Shown: positions 1-10,719 of the stretch, piece after piece
Numbering within the stretch: position 1 is the stretch's first letter
Layout: every line of letters begins with the position of its first letter
DNA from: Phycisphaeraceae bacterium
Lineage (GTDB): Bacteria > Planctomycetota > Phycisphaerae > Phycisphaerales > UBA1924
NCBI GenBank assembly: GCA_019636565.1
Contig: JAHBXG010000011.1
Span: 45,074 to 109,073 of the forward strand
DNA: 64,000 nt
Reading direction: 5' to 3'
Made by a program: the position numbers and the translations under genes
The notes under the pieces: model-generated
What the model was told of the DNA's origin: nothing
The model's input: the letters and a program-made list of their open reading frames with translations, nothing else
Database searches by the model: none

Positions 1-120
1 CCCGGTGCGTTTCGTACAGTCTGCCGCCGCGGGATGGTGTGGGAGGCGGGAATCACGGGCACGCTCTACACGTCGGAGCGCCCAAAGGAATCGATTCGTG
101 GCTTGGAGGTCGCTCGAGCG

Positions 121-2070
121 ATGAGGAATGGCATTCTCGCCTGTGTATTGAGTGTTTTCATTGGGTTGCTGCTCGGCGGGTGCGCCGCGGATGAAAAGCC
201 CAGGCCCCGCGCCGTCACTCCGGTCGTTCGCGACGTCGCGCCCGCGCTGCGCGGCACGGTTGGAGCCGAATCGAGTTTCCGCAATGTCGATCCCGTGCTG
301 GTCAGCGGCTACGGAGTTGTGGTCGGGCTCCAAGGCACGGGCGGCCTGCAGTTGGATGACGGCATTTCAGCCCTGATGGAACGCGAGATCCAGCTCCGCG
401 ACATCAGCGCTTCCAACGAATACAAGTGGCAGGCGATCGACAAGGTCACCCCCAAGCAGTTGCTCAAGGACAAGAACGTTGCCGTGGTGTACGTGCAGGC
501 GCTGGTCGCGCCCGGCGCACCCAGGGGCATGCACTTTGACGTCTTTGTGCGGGCCGTCAACGCCACCAGCCTTGAGGGCGGCAGGCTTTGGACCACGGCA
601 CTCCAACTCGGCCAGACCAAGCCCGCCGGCGGCCCCCGGGGCAAGGTCATCGCACAGGCCTACGGCCCGATTTTCATCAACCCGTTCTCGGATCCCGGCA
701 ACGAAGGAAGCGGCGTGACCGCAACTGCCGGGCGCGTTCTCGACGGCGGCGTGATGGTCAACCCCATGCCGCTGGAAATCCTCCTCGACAACAACTTTCA
801 CACGCGTGCCCGGGCCATCACGAGCGCGATCAACTCGCGCTTTCCCGAAGAAACGCCCGAACGCGCTCCCGTTGCACGCGGACGCACCGGCCAGATCGTC
901 GAGATCTCCGTGCCCGAGGAATACCGGGGCGATCCGGTCGAGTTTCTGAAACTGGTTCAGTATGTGCAGATCGACGGACCGATCCAGCGGTACGCGCAGC
1001 GGTACGTGGAGGCCGCAAAGGCCGAGCCATTCCTCGCGGGCGAGATGTCGTGGTGCATGGAGGCCCTTGGGGATCAAGCTCTCCCGATTATCCGGGAATT
1101 GTACGATTACAACGAGGTCGCACCCCGGTACGCGGCGCTGCGAGCGGGCGCTAGCCTTGGCGATCCGCTGGCTGCGGCATCGCTCAAGAAACTGGCACTC
1201 GAAGGGCGCGGCGCCGAACGCCTTGACGCCATCATGCTGCTCGGAAAGATCAGCGCGGGCCCCACCGTGGACCTCACGCTGCGCGATCTGCTGAACGAAC
1301 GCGCCCTGCTTGTGCGGGTGGCGGCGTACGAGGCTCTCGCCGAAAGAGCCGAACGCAACCGCCTGTACCGTCTCCTGCGCGAGCAGGCGACTAGCCCCGA
1401 TCCCAACGCCATCCGCCTCAGCCCGACGCAGCTCCAGGTGCTCGCGGAATCGGACATCCCTGCCGGCTCGATCCAGGGCGTCAGCCGCAAGCGGCTGGGC
1501 GACGGCTTCTTCCTCGATCGCGTGCAGGGCGGAGAAGGACTGGTCTACATCACCCAGCAGGGCACACCCCGAATCGTGGTCTTCGGTGAGGACCCCAAAC
1601 TCATAACGCCCCTGTTCGCGTCGGCCTGGTCCGACCGGCTCATGATCAATGCCCAGGATGCCGCGGGCCCCATCAAGCTGTTCTACCGGGATTGGAAATC
1701 CGGGGCGATCACCCAGCAGGACGTCGAGCCGGAATTGCCAAAGTTGATCGAGTTTTTCGCCCATACCCCGACCCCGGAGGACCCGCGTCCGGGCCTGGGC
1801 CTGAGTTACAGCGAGGTGGTCGGCGCCCTGTACGCGATTCACAAATCGGGCGGGATGAACTGCAACTTCGCCACCGAGCGCGACCGCCTGCTCGCGGCCC
1901 TGACTGCCGCGAACACCGGGCAGCGCAAGGAGCGACCGGAGACAACCAAGGACCGGGCCGAGGTAGTCGTGCTCGAGTCTCCCCAGGCGACGCTCGCTCC
2001 GCGCGAGGAAGGCGGCCTGAAGCCGATCGTTATTCCGATTCCCCGCGAAACCCAAAAGCCGAAGAAGTAG
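121..2070 (+). CDS. FlgI-like (flagellar P-ring-like) lipoprotein with C-terminal helical-repeat extension
   Basis: Resembles FlgI, which forms the flagellar P ring around the rod. The ATG at 121 gives a lipoprotein signal ending in lipobox LGGC (Cys21); the in-frame GTG at 34 would bury it, and GGAGG precedes 121. Residues about 55-300 carry FlgI landmarks: GYGVVVGLQGTGG, a NVAVVYVQA strand, and GGRVLDGGV followed by ARAITSAIN. The protein is 649 aa against about 365 for FlgI; the extra half holds short alanine/leucine helical repeats (HEAT-like, residues about 320-450) and an unassigned C-terminal region. Being a lipoprotein, it may be membrane-anchored rather than a soluble P-ring subunit. 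No other ring or rod gene is adjacent; motAB lie about 28 kb away. The domain is clear, the role is inferred. Confidence 0.72.
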   Translation: MRNGILACVLSVFIGLLLGGCAADEKPRPRAVTPVVRDVAPALRGTVGAESSFRNVDPVLVSGYGVVVGLQGTGGLQLDDGISALMEREIQLRDISASNEYKWQAIDKVTPKQLLKDKNVAVVYVQALVAPGAPRGMHFDVFVRAVNATSLEGGRLWTTALQLGQTKPAGGPRGKVIAQAYGPIFINPFSDPGNEGSGVTATAGRVLDGGVMVNPMPLEILLDNNFHTRARAITSAINSRFPEETPERAPVARGRTGQIVEISVPEEYRGDPVEFLKLVQYVQIDGPIQRYAQRYVEAAKAEPFLAGEMSWCMEALGDQALPIIRELYDYNEVAPRYAALRAGASLGDPLAAASLKKLALEGRGAERLDAIMLLGKISAGPTVDLTLRDLLNERALLVRVAAYEALAERAERNRLYRLLREQATSPDPNAIRLSPTQLQVLAESDIPAGSIQGVSRKRLGDGFFLDRVQGGEGLVYITQQGTPRIVVFGEDPKLITPLFASAWSDRLMINAQDAAGPIKLFYRDWKSGAITQQDVEPELPKLIEFFAHTPTPEDPRPGLGLSYSEVVGALYAIHKSGGMNCNFATERDRLLAALTAANTGQRKERPETTKDRAEVVVLESPQATLAPREEGGLKPIVIPIPRETQKPKK

Positions 2071-2223
2071 ACCAGCGAAAGAAGCCAAAGAAGTCGCAAC
2101 GGAACGCTCGCACCGAGCCTCCGGATTCGTTATGATTGCGTCCTCGCCAGCGACCCATGGATCGGGTCGGGGTGCGGGCACGCGGGTGCGGCCACGCCCT
2201 TGCGACAGGAGGTTGCACTTTTC

Positions 2224-5200
2224 ATGCGCCTGGTCAAGCTTTCCCTCGCCGGTTTCAAGTCCTTCGCCGACCCCACTGAATTCGTCTTCGACGACTCGGT
2301 TACAGGCATTGTCGGCCCCAACGGCTGCGGCAAGAGCAACGTCGTCGATGCCATCAAGTGGGTTTTGGGCGAACGCAGCAGCAAGAGCCTGCGCGGCACC
2401 GAGATGCTGGATGTGATCTTCGCCGGAAGCGCCGGGCGTAAGCCCGCGGGCATGGCAAGCGTCACGCTCACCTTCGACAACCCGATGAACGAGTCGCCTG
2501 TCGCCGCCGAGGCTCTAGTCGCGGCAGAAGGCGACTCCGTCTCGATCAGCGAGGCTGAAGTCGATGCGATTGTCGCGCCCGAAACGGCGAATGCGCAGCC
2601 CACCGACGCAGCCAACATCGAAGACGCGGAAGATTCGATCGTCGATTCGAGCGTGAAAGGCAAGCGGGGTCTGCCCATCGACAGCGACACGGTCGAGGTC
2701 GAGCGTCGGCTCTATCGCGACGGCACGAGCCAGTATCTGATCAACGGACGTCGCGCTCGCCTGCGTGACATCCGCGAACTATTCATGGACACCGGCATCG
2801 GCGCCGACGCCTACTCGATCATCGAGCAGGGCAAGGTCGATCGCATGTTGCTCGCCAGCCCGCAGGAACGCCGCTCCATCTTTGAAGAAGCCGCGGGTGT
2901 GGCCAAGTACAAGCAACGCCGCATCGAGGCGATGCGAAAGCTGGAGAAGACCGAGCAGAACCTCGCGACCACGCGTCAGCAACTCGAGAGCACCGAGCGT
3001 CGCCTGCGCCTTGTGAAGGGGCAGGCCGCCAAGGCCCGCAAGTTCCAGACTCTGGATACAGAGCTTTCGGCGTGGCGCACCGCTGTGGCGTTCGATCAGT
3101 ACGACGAACTCCGCACGCGTCTCGACGGGCTGGCCAGCCGGCAGAGCGATCTGGAAGGCCAGCGCAGTGCGGCGCAGGAGCAGGTCCTCGCGCTCGATCT
3201 CCGGCGCCAGGAATCCGAGGTCTCTCGCACCGAAACGCAGGCGATCGGGCGAGCGGCGGAGCAGGAGCGACTGAACGTCGCGTTCCAGTCTTCACAGGCA
3301 TCGCAGAAGCGCGAGATGGCGCAGCGGACGCTGGCCGACGTCACCGCACGCCTCGAACACGATCGCGAGAGATTGGCCGGGCTCGATCAGGAATTGGTCC
3401 GGGTCGGGGCGGCGATCGCCGACACCAGCGAATCTCTCGCCTCGGAAGCCGAGAAGCGAGACGAACAGGAGCGAGCGCTGGCGGCCCTGACCGCCGAGCG
3501 TTCCACGCTGCTCAGCGAAGCCCAATTGCGCGAAGACGAGCTCGCGCAGAAGCGCCGCCAGATGCAGCAGATCGACCGCGAGCGCGCCGGGCTCGTTGCC
3601 TCCGCCGAAGCCGAGGAGCGCCAGGCACGCGGGCTTGCCGATCAGATCACCGGCCTCGAACGCCGGGTTGAACAGATTGAGGCCGGGAAGCTGGCAACCG
3701 AACGCGACAGCGAGCAGGCCCGGCTCGCGTTTGATCAGTTCGGAGCTGAAGTTTCGCGTCTCGAAGGCGAACTCGAAACTGCGCTGGCGGAACTCGAACG
3801 GCTCTCGGGCGGTCGCGATTCGCTGGCGAAGCGCGTGGGCGAATTGCAGCAGGATCTGGCGCGAATCGAGAGCCGACGCGCCACGCTTCGCGAGATGGCC
3901 GAAGACCACGTCGGCTACGCCGAAGCGGTGCGGGGCGTGCTGAAAGCGCGGCAGGAAGGTCGCTTCGCGGGCGTGCAGGGTGCGCTGGCGGATCTGCTCG
4001 AAGTGAATCCGGGCGCCACGCAGGCGGTGGAAGCGGCGCTCGGCGCCGGGTTGCAGGCGCTCGTGGTTGCAACGCCGGCGCAGTTGCCCAGCGCCGATGA
4101 AATCGCATCTCTGGCGGGGCGTGTGACGTTCCTTCCTCTGGAAGTCGGTGCGGAGCGATTGGGTGAATTCCCGGGCACGATGACGGATGTCGATCCGTCG
4201 CTGGCATCGAAAATCGTGCGCCTCGGCGCCATGGTGGCGCCGCGCGCCGGACTCGAAAACGCGGCAGCGCTCTCGCGAACGATCGATCGGCTGCTTGGTG
4301 AAACTTTCGTTGTCGAGTCGATCGATGGCGCGTTGATGCTCGCGGCGTCTGGCGTGCTGCCGGCGCGGGCGAGGTTCGTGACGCGAGACGGCGTGGTCAT
4401 CGAAAGCGACGGACGCGTGATCGCCGGGCCGCTGGGGGCGGACAGCGCTTCGGGTGTTGGCGTGCTCGAGCGACGCGAAGAAACCGGGCGACTGGAAGAT
4501 CAGGTTGCCCAGGTGCGGGCCCAACTCGATGCGGCCAAGAGCGAACTGGCGACGGTGGGTAGCGCCGCGGCGGCGCTGGGTGAGCAAACCGGCACGCTGC
4601 GCCGGCAACTGGCCGAATCGCAGCGCCAGGCCGTCGCGCACCATGGGTTGATGGAGCGCAAGACTGCCGAACTGGCGCGGATCGCGCGCGATCAGAGTGA
4701 ATCCGGCCAGCAGCTCGAGGCTCTGCGGGCTCGGCGAAGCAGGCTTGAGCAGGAAGCAACCGAACTGCGCGATCGCGCTCAGAAACTCGCCGGGCTCCTG
4801 GAAGAGCAGGCAACGCAAACACGCGAAGCCGAGGCGGCGTCTGCGGCGTCACGCGCGCGGACCGAGGCTCTCTCGGAACAGTGCACGCAGGCGAAAGTTG
4901 CGGTCGAACGGCTGACATCGCAAGCGGCGGTGGCCCGCCGCGAACTATCGCGCCTCGAACTGGCACGCGACGAGGCCGAGCGTCAGAAGCGCGATCTTGC
5001 AACGCACGAGCAGCAGGGCGCGGCGCGCGTGGATGAACTTCGGGCGTCGATCGAAGAGTGCGAGACGCTGATCGAACAGTCGGGCGCTGCCCTTGCGGAG
5101 GTTTCGACTCGCGCAGAAGCGGTCGCCCGCGAAATCGACGCGGCGGAACAGATCGTGGCAGAGGTAGCAAGCGCGTTGAACGACGCCCGCGAACACTCCA

Positions 5201-6243
5201 TGACGCTGGAGCGCGATTGGAACGCGCTCGAGATCACGAGGCGAGAGCTGGAAGTGAAACGCGAGACCGTCGAGGAGCGGACGCAGCAGGAACTGCGGGT
5301 CGATCTGGCGGCGGAATACTCGCAATATCGCGAAATGCTGGCGGCCGGTGACGTGAGACGCCCGGACACGGCGACGGCGGCGGCTTCGATCTCCGAACTG
5401 AAGGAGCAGATCAAGGCGCTGGGCAATGTGAATCTGGACGCGATTGAGGAAGAGGGAACGCTGGAGACGGCGAACGAATCGCTGGTGAAGCAGGTCGCGG
5501 ACATGGACACGGCCCGTGCGACACTTGTCGAACTGATCGAGAAACTGAACATCATCAGCAAGGAACGTTTCGGTGCGGTCTTTACGAAGATTCAGGAGCA
5601 GTTCGGCGGTGCGGACGGAATGTTCCGTCGGCTGTTCGGAGGCGGAAAGGCCGAGGTGCGCCTCATGCCACTGGTTCGTGAGATCGAGAACGCCGACGGC
5701 AGCATCAGCAAGGTGGAAACGGACGAAGTCGATCTTCTCGAGAGCGGCATCGAGGTCGTGGCGAAGCCGCCGGGTAAAGAACCCCGCAGCATCAGCCAGT
5801 TGTCGGGCGGCGAGAAGACACTGACCGCCGTGGCGCTGCTGATGAGCATCTTCCGCAGCAAGCCATCGTGCTTCTGCATCCTGGACGAAGTGGACGCGGC
5901 ACTGGATGAGAGCAACGTCAACCGCTTTGGCCAGGTCGTCCGCCAATTCACCGACCTTTCGCACTTCATCGTCATCACGCACAACAAGCGGACGATGCAG
6001 CAGGCCGACCGGCTGTTCGGCGTGACGATGCAGGAGCGCGGCGTTTCGACTCGGGTCACGGTGAAATTCGAGCAAGTCGGAAAGGACGGCTCGATCAAGG
6101 CGGAGGCTGGCAAGGCCGCCACGCCGAACGCGGATGCCGAATCGGGGCCTACGGAAGAAACGTCGTCCAAACCCGGCCCGTTGCGCCGGGCACTGGCCGC
6201 GATGCACGAGAGAGAATCGCCGGTGGTGCCGAGCGACAACTGA
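2224..6243 (+). CDS. smc: Chromosome segregation ATPase SMC
   Basis: SMC of the condensin complex, which organises and separates chromosomes. The ATG at 2224 follows AGGAGG and starts the canonical [14 protein letters not shown]; a TTG at 2200 is the rejected alternative. Walker A GPNGCGKS lies at residues 31-38, the Q-loop [10 protein letters not shown] near 200, a hinge at roughly 560-750 between two long coiled coils, the LSGGEKT signature near 1193 and Walker [15 protein letters not shown] near 1220. At 1339 aa it exceeds the usual roughly 1190; much of the excess is an acidic, low-complexity insert at about residues 88-155 in the N-terminal ATPase half, plus a polar tail. No scpA or scpB is in the window. 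Confidence 0.95.
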   Translation: MRLVKLSLAGFKSFADPTEFVFDDSVTGIVGPNGCGKSNVVDAIKWVLGERSSKSLRGTEMLDVIFAGSAGRKPAGMASVTLTFDNPMNESPVAAEALVAAEGDSVSISEAEVDAIVAPETANAQPTDAANIEDAEDSIVDSSVKGKRGLPIDSDTVEVERRLYRDGTSQYLINGRRARLRDIRELFMDTGIGADAYSIIEQGKVDRMLLASPQERRSIFEEAAGVAKYKQRRIEAMRKLEKTEQNLATTRQQLESTERRLRLVKGQAAKARKFQTLDTELSAWRTAVAFDQYDELRTRLDGLASRQSDLEGQRSAAQEQVLALDLRRQESEVSRTETQAIGRAAEQERLNVAFQSSQASQKREMAQRTLADVTARLEHDRERLAGLDQELVRVGAAIADTSESLASEAEKRDEQERALAALTAERSTLLSEAQLREDELAQKRRQMQQIDRERAGLVASAEAEERQARGLADQITGLERRVEQIEAGKLATERDSEQARLAFDQFGAEVSRLEGELETALAELERLSGGRDSLAKRVGELQQDLARIESRRATLREMAEDHVGYAEAVRGVLKARQEGRFAGVQGALADLLEVNPGATQAVEAALGAGLQALVVATPAQLPSADEIASLAGRVTFLPLEVGAERLGEFPGTMTDVDPSLASKIVRLGAMVAPRAGLENAAALSRTIDRLLGETFVVESIDGALMLAASGVLPARARFVTRDGVVIESDGRVIAGPLGADSASGVGVLERREETGRLEDQVAQVRAQLDAAKSELATVGSAAAALGEQTGTLRRQLAESQRQAVAHHGLMERKTAELARIARDQSESGQQLEALRARRSRLEQEATELRDRAQKLAGLLEEQATQTREAEAASAASRARTEALSEQCTQAKVAVERLTSQAAVARRELSRLELARDEAERQKRDLATHEQQGAARVDELRASIEECETLIEQSGAALAEVSTRAEAVAREIDAAEQIVAEVASALNDAREHSMTLERDWNALEITRRELEVKRETVEERTQQELRVDLAAEYSQYREMLAAGDVRRPDTATAAASISELKEQIKALGNVNLDAIEEEGTLETANESLVKQVADMDTARATLVELIEKLNIISKERFGAVFTKIQEQFGGADGMFRRLFGGGKAEVRLMPLVREIENADGSISKVETDEVDLLESGIEVVAKPPGKEPRSISQLSGGEKTLTAVALLMSIFRSKPSCFCILDEVDAALDESNVNRFGQVVRQFTDLSHFIVITHNKRTMQQADRLFGVTMQERGVSTRVTVKFEQVGKDGSIKAEAGKAATPNADAESGPTEETSSKPGPLRRALAAMHERESPVVPSDN

Positions 6244-6265
6244 CCGATTCCGCTACGATCGGCCC

Positions 6266-7297
6266 GTGAACGACCGGACCGAAGACATCAATCAGTTGGC
6301 CGACAGTTTTCGCGCGGATTTCGCCGGCGTGCTCGAACAGGTCTCGCGCGTCATCGTCGGGCAGAAAGACATTCTCGAAGGCGTGCTGGTCTGCCTGTTC
6401 GTTGGCGGGCACGTGCTGCTGGAGGGTGTACCTGGAATCGGCAAGACGCTCTTGGTGCGGACGCTGGCAAAGTCAACCAGCCTTTCGTTCAGCCGCGTGC
6501 AGTTTACGCCGGACCTGATGCCGGCGGATATCACCGGCACGACGGTGGTGATCGAGAGCGCGGGCGAGGGCGGGCGGACACAGCGCGAGTTCCGGTTTCG
6601 CGAAGGGCCGGTGTTCGCGCAGGTGGTGTTGGCCGACGAGATCAATCGCGCAACTCCCAAGACGCAATCAGCCCTTCTCGAGGCGATGCAGGAGCGGAGC
6701 GTCACCGTGGGCGGCGCGACGTATCCTCTTCCTTCCCCGTTCCTCGTGATGGCCACACAGAATCCCATCGAGCAGGAAGGCACGTATCCCCTGCCCGAGG
6801 CGCAGTTGGATCGGTTCTTCTTTAAACTCGTCGTGCGTCCGCCGGGGCGTGATGACCTTGCTGAAATTCTCGAGCGAACAACTGGTTCGGCGGAGGCGTC
6901 GCCACAACCAGCGATCGATGCGGAGCGGATCCAAACCCACCGGGACCTGATCCGGCGCGTGCCGGTGGCGCCGAGCGTGAGCGACTACGCGGTCCGGATG
7001 GTGCTGGCCACGCAGCCCGCCGCCACCGTGAGCGGCCGTTCGTTCGCCACGCCGATGGTGAATCAGTACGTCCGCCTTGGCGCGTCGCCTCGCGCGGCCC
7101 AGACGCTCTTGCTCGCGGGCAAGTGCCGGGCGCTGCGCCAGGGGCGTGTCGCGGTTTCGACCGAAGACATTACCGAGGCGGCCCTTCCCGCGATGAGGCA
7201 CCGCCTGATCATGAACTTCGAGGCGAGCGCCGAGGGCGTCACGCCCGACGCGGTCATCGCCAATATCGTGCAAACGCTCCCGCTCGAAGGCACGTGA
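6266..7297 (+). CDS. MoxR-family AAA+ ATPase
   Basis: AAA+ ATPase of the MoxR/RavA group, chaperone-like proteins that usually work with VWA-domain partners in assembling or activating protein complexes. Walker A GVPGIGKT is at residues 54-61, Walker B VVLADEIN near 120, and the family hallmark MATQNPIEQEGTYPLPEAQ follows. The start is GTG at 6266 (MNDRTEDINQLADSF, 343 aa); upstream codons in the same frame overlap smc and do not look like protein. It lies 22 bp after smc. The expected DUF58 and VWA genes do not follow directly; a BatA-like VWA gene sits about 3.4 kb away on the other strand. Confidence 0.93.
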   Translation: MNDRTEDINQLADSFRADFAGVLEQVSRVIVGQKDILEGVLVCLFVGGHVLLEGVPGIGKTLLVRTLAKSTSLSFSRVQFTPDLMPADITGTTVVIESAGEGGRTQREFRFREGPVFAQVVLADEINRATPKTQSALLEAMQERSVTVGGATYPLPSPFLVMATQNPIEQEGTYPLPEAQLDRFFFKLVVRPPGRDDLAEILERTTGSAEASPQPAIDAERIQTHRDLIRRVPVAPSVSDYAVRMVLATQPAATVSGRSFATPMVNQYVRLGASPRAAQTLLLAGKCRALRQGRVAVSTEDITEAALPAMRHRLIMNFEASAEGVTPDAVIANIVQTLPLEGT

Positions 7298-7361
7298 TGG
7301 GCATTCGGCAATCGAAGTCTGCAACCGTGGAACTTCCGGCCGCGAACGATCTTTTTACCCT

Positions 7362-9182
7362 GTGCTGAAGAAACGAAGAAACCTTGTCTTGGCGCTTCTC
7401 GCCCCATTGGCGGCGTGCTCGTCGACCCCTGCACCTCGGCAGCCCCCGCCATTTGGGCCGGCGCAAAGCATGAATGTGCTGCCGCCCCTACCCGCGACAA
7501 CCGAGCGTGAAAAACTCCCGCTGTTCGCGGTCTTCGGACAAACGCTTGTTGTTCCGGCATCGACCGTGCTCGGACCGGGCGGGAGAATTCCGCAGGCGAA
7601 ATTGGATGACGGGCGAGAAGTCCCGATCGAGGTCCGAAGGGTTGAAGTCCTGGCGTTCGTTCCGACGCAATCGTTTGGGGCGATTGAGAACGCGGCTTTG
7701 CGATGGATGGGCCCAGTCGCGGAATGGTCGGAAGCACCGGGACTGGCTCGCTCGAACGCCAACACGATCGAGTTCTGCGAGATTCAGTTGCCGCCGGACG
7801 CGATCGGGCATTGGCTATGGCTGGGGAAAGAGCACATTGATCTCACGTGGATCCCTGCGGAAAAGCCGCTGGATACCGCGATATCCGGGCTCCCTGCCGA
7901 AGCGCGAAGCGATCCGTTTGTGAGAGAATGCCTGCGCGTGGAGGGTAAGAGCCCGTTCGCGCGTTGGCGTGGATCGCTTTTCGGGGTGAAGCCTCCGGCA
8001 CCGGTGCGGATGCCCATTCCGTATGCGCCCGATTCGGCCGAATCGGTGACGCGTGCGGAAGCACCGTCGGTGGCGGATCTGCTTGCCGCGAAGCAATCAT
8101 CGCTGTGGAATCATGCGCTGCTGCGGCTGCGAAAAGCCGATCCGGCGCTCTGCGAGCGTGTATTGGTGGAGCTCACACGCGTGGTACGGTTTGATGGCGC
8201 CGGCACGCGGTACGCTCCGGCATGGGCCGACGCAACCGACGCGCAGTCGCTTCTGGATCAATTGCTTTTGAACCGCGACGATCCTCGCGGCATGGTTTTC
8301 AAGACATCGCAGTGGCTGCGCCAGCGACCGCCCGCGTGCGCGTGGGTGAGCGACGATGCCGGGTTGCTGGATGCCGAATCGCGCCTGCCCTTGCCCCGCG
8401 TCGGGGTGGCAAACTTGAGCGACAGCACGGCACTGGGCTGGGCGGGCGGAAGGGCCGAGGCGCGTTCGCCCGAACTGGTTTCGATTCCGCCGAATGCAGC
8501 AAGAATTCTTGCGCTCCCGGCACTAACGGGCCCGGCTGCCCCGGATTCGAACATGGAAGCCCAGTCGGTGGATGCGCACATCGGCGCCTGGACGACTGCG
8601 CTCGCCGTCTTTCGACGGAGCATGCCGGCACGACCGCCGGGCCTGCCGATCGCACCCACCTATCTCGATCATTCGCTCCCGTTGTGGACACGCTCCCAGG
8701 CGGTCAGCCCGGTTCCAACCGGTGAGCGAACTCAGGTCGGCGCGATGGCGGCGCGGCTCGTGCGGGAGGCAGGTCCGACAAGCGTTCCCTCGGGTTCGGG
8801 GTGGTCGATCTATCTGGAAGTCGAGCGAAGCACGTACGAGCACCAGACTATTCGAATCTGGTACGGACCGATGAGCCGACCAACTCACATCATTCAGGTC
8901 GAATTGCCGGAAACCTCGCGCATCCCCGAGAGCGGAGACGCCGTGGCAACCGTTCGCGAGCCCGGTGAACGCGATTCACTGCTTCCGGGCGCTCAGGTCA
9001 TACCCGCGGCAACACACTGGTCGCTCCGCCTTCCTGTTCCGAATCGCGCCGTCGAAAGGCCGGGCCTCATCCGGCTTGGCGTCGAGCACATCCGCGGCAA
9101 CGTGCGCTCCTCTTGGCCTCGCCCGATTTTTCCATGGGCGACCGAACCGGCCCGCGCATGCGTAGACCTGACGCGCTGGTGA
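7362..9182 (+). CDS. Large lipoprotein of unknown function
   Basis: 606 aa starting at GTG 7362 with a short basic N-terminus (MLKKRRN), a hydrophobic segment and lipobox LAAC with Cys19, followed by a Ser/Pro linker, so a secreted lipid-anchored protein is expected. I recognise no enzyme domain or catalytic motif. The sequence is rich in Pro, Arg and Glu and lacks later transmembrane segments. It begins 64 bp after the moxR stop and probably shares its transcript. It converges with the alkaline phosphatase gene with only 5 bp between the stops. Confidence 0.7.
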   Translation: MLKKRRNLVLALLAPLAACSSTPAPRQPPPFGPAQSMNVLPPLPATTEREKLPLFAVFGQTLVVPASTVLGPGGRIPQAKLDDGREVPIEVRRVEVLAFVPTQSFGAIENAALRWMGPVAEWSEAPGLARSNANTIEFCEIQLPPDAIGHWLWLGKEHIDLTWIPAEKPLDTAISGLPAEARSDPFVRECLRVEGKSPFARWRGSLFGVKPPAPVRMPIPYAPDSAESVTRAEAPSVADLLAAKQSSLWNHALLRLRKADPALCERVLVELTRVVRFDGAGTRYAPAWADATDAQSLLDQLLLNRDDPRGMVFKTSQWLRQRPPACAWVSDDAGLLDAESRLPLPRVGVANLSDSTALGWAGGRAEARSPELVSIPPNAARILALPALTGPAAPDSNMEAQSVDAHIGAWTTALAVFRRSMPARPPGLPIAPTYLDHSLPLWTRSQAVSPVPTGERTQVGAMAARLVREAGPTSVPSGSGWSIYLEVERSTYEHQTIRIWYGPMSRPTHIIQVELPETSRIPESGDAVATVREPGERDSLLPGAQVIPAATHWSLRLPVPNRAVERPGLIRLGVEHIRGNVRSSWPRPIFPWATEPARACVDLTRW

Positions 9183-9187
9183 TCGAT

Positions 9188-10666
9188 TCAGATGGCGCGG
9201 GCAGGACGGAGATCGAGCGCCCCGAGCATGACTTCATGCAAGTCGATGTTGTCGATGAACGGCGCGATGCGTTCGCTGCCGGGGCCGATCGCGGTGACCT
9301 CGACAAAGTCGGCGGTGTGATTCGGGCTGATGAAGCCGACACCGTAGTGATTGGCGAGGCAACTTCCCAGAATGCTGCTGGAACGGCTCATCGGCTCGAA
9401 CAATTGGGGGCGCTTGCCCTTGAGCGAGCCCACAAAGGCGGCGATCTCATCCGGCACCAGTTGGATGCCGGTGGCTTCCCGAACCACGGAACCGACGCGG
9501 TCTTCTTCGCTGAGCTTGTTGCGGCCGGTCACGTCGTCGTACTGCAGTTTCATGCCGAGTTGTTCGAAAATCCATTCAAACGAGTGGCGAACGCTGCACA
9601 GCCGCTCGATCCCCTTGTACGTTTCCGGCCCGTAGAGCGTGAGCCCGGGATTGGCGTTGCCGTGATCGGTGGTGACGATTAGCAGCGTGTCGTCGCGATT
9701 CTGCATCCACTGCAGCACGGTCCCCAGCGCGCGATCAAAGGCCAATTGCTCCCCCACCATGGTGCCCGCGTCGTTCGCGTGCGCCGCATGATCCACGCGC
9801 CCTCCCTCGATCTGGAGCACAAAGCCGTTCTTGCCCGACGACAGTCGCCGGAGCGCCATCAGCGCCATATCGGAAAGCGACGGATCAATCTCATTCCTTT
9901 CGCACTCGTAGAGACAATGCGACGGCTGGAAAACCCCCAGCAGAGGCCCCGACGCAGGATCGCCCATGCCATTCATCTCGGCATCAAACGCGGCACGTGT
10001 GCGGAGCACTCGAAGGTCGGGACGCGTTGCGAGCAGCGAATCCGGAAAATACTTGCTTCCGCCCCCGAGCACCACATCCACGCGGCGATCGAGGATCTGG
10101 CGGGCGATCTCGTCTTCGGAGTTGCGGGTAGGGCAGTTTGCAACAAAGCCGGCGGGCGTCGCGTGTGTGACACGCGTCGTGGTCACGAGCCCAGTGGCTT
10201 TGCCGTTTTGTGCCGCGTGCACCAGGATCGGTACCGGCAGTCTTCCGTCCGGCGCGAAGTTCACGGCGTCGTTGTTGATGTGTACGCCGCCGCCCCAGGC
10301 CGAACTGCCGGCGGAGGAATCTGTCACCAAGGAGTCGGCCGAGGCAGTTCGCATGACCGAACGTTTCGCGCCTTCCCTGCCCCACAATGCAACCCAGTTG
10401 GTTCCGGTCGCGTGCTGCGCGCGTGATGCGATCTCCGCCAGCGAGAGCGTCCCGAAACTCATGCCGTCGGCAACCATGAAGATGACGTTGTGCGCCGTGC
10501 GCCCCGGCTTTTCGGGCATTGCGCCAACAGGCTGGCGCGCCCGGGCGATTGCAGGAGAAAACGCAGTCGCGGCGGCAAGCCCGGCCGCAGAGCCGAGCGA
10601 GATGCCCAGAAACGCGCGCCGATCGAGCGGCTGGACAAGGTGCGGAACATGCTTGGTTGGTTCCAT
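9188..10666 (-). CDS. Tat-exported alkaline phosphatase (PhoA superfamily)
   Basis: Phosphomonoesterase releasing phosphate outside the cytoplasm. The ATG at 10666 starts a twin-arginine-type signal (DRRAFLG at residues 15-21, then a hydrophobic stretch to an ARA-like cleavage site near 43). Catalytic landmarks are VADGMS with metal-binding Asp67, VTDSSAGSSAW with the predicted nucleophile Ser117, EGGRVDHAAHANDAG, and TTDHGNANPG. The 492 aa length fits the family. An upstream start at 10798 would add about 44 residues overlapping the next gene, so it was rejected. No PhoB box was recognised. Confidence 0.93.
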   Translation of the reverse strand: MEPTKHVPHLVQPLDRRAFLGISLGSAAGLAAATAFSPAIARARQPVGAMPEKPGRTAHNVIFMVADGMSFGTLSLAEIASRAQHATGTNWVALWGREGAKRSVMRTASADSLVTDSSAGSSAWGGGVHINNDAVNFAPDGRLPVPILVHAAQNGKATGLVTTTRVTHATPAGFVANCPTRNSEDEIARQILDRRVDVVLGGGSKYFPDSLLATRPDLRVLRTRAAFDAEMNGMGDPASGPLLGVFQPSHCLYECERNEIDPSLSDMALMALRRLSSGKNGFVLQIEGGRVDHAAHANDAGTMVGEQLAFDRALGTVLQWMQNRDDTLLIVTTDHGNANPGLTLYGPETYKGIERLCSVRHSFEWIFEQLGMKLQYDDVTGRNKLSEEDRVGSVVREATGIQLVPDEIAAFVGSLKGKRPQLFEPMSRSSSILGSCLANHYGVGFISPNHTADFVEVTAIGPGSERIAPFIDNIDLHEVMLGALDLRPARAI

Positions 10667-10719
10667 GGCTTTCCTGACAGTCACCTTCCCGATGAGCCGG
10701 ATTGTACAGAGCAAGGCCG

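Noticed and set aside
1..120. Upstream extension of the first reading frame to 34
   Set aside because: It would place 29 residues before a clear lipoprotein signal peptide; the ATG at 121 has a GGAGG.
367..2181. Long antisense frame over the FlgI-like gene
   Set aside because: High-GC third-position shadow; no domain or ribosome site, and the sense frame is clearly coding.
3292..4818. 508-aa antisense frame over smc
   Set aside because: Lies in the SMC coiled-coil/hinge region and has no recognisable protein features.
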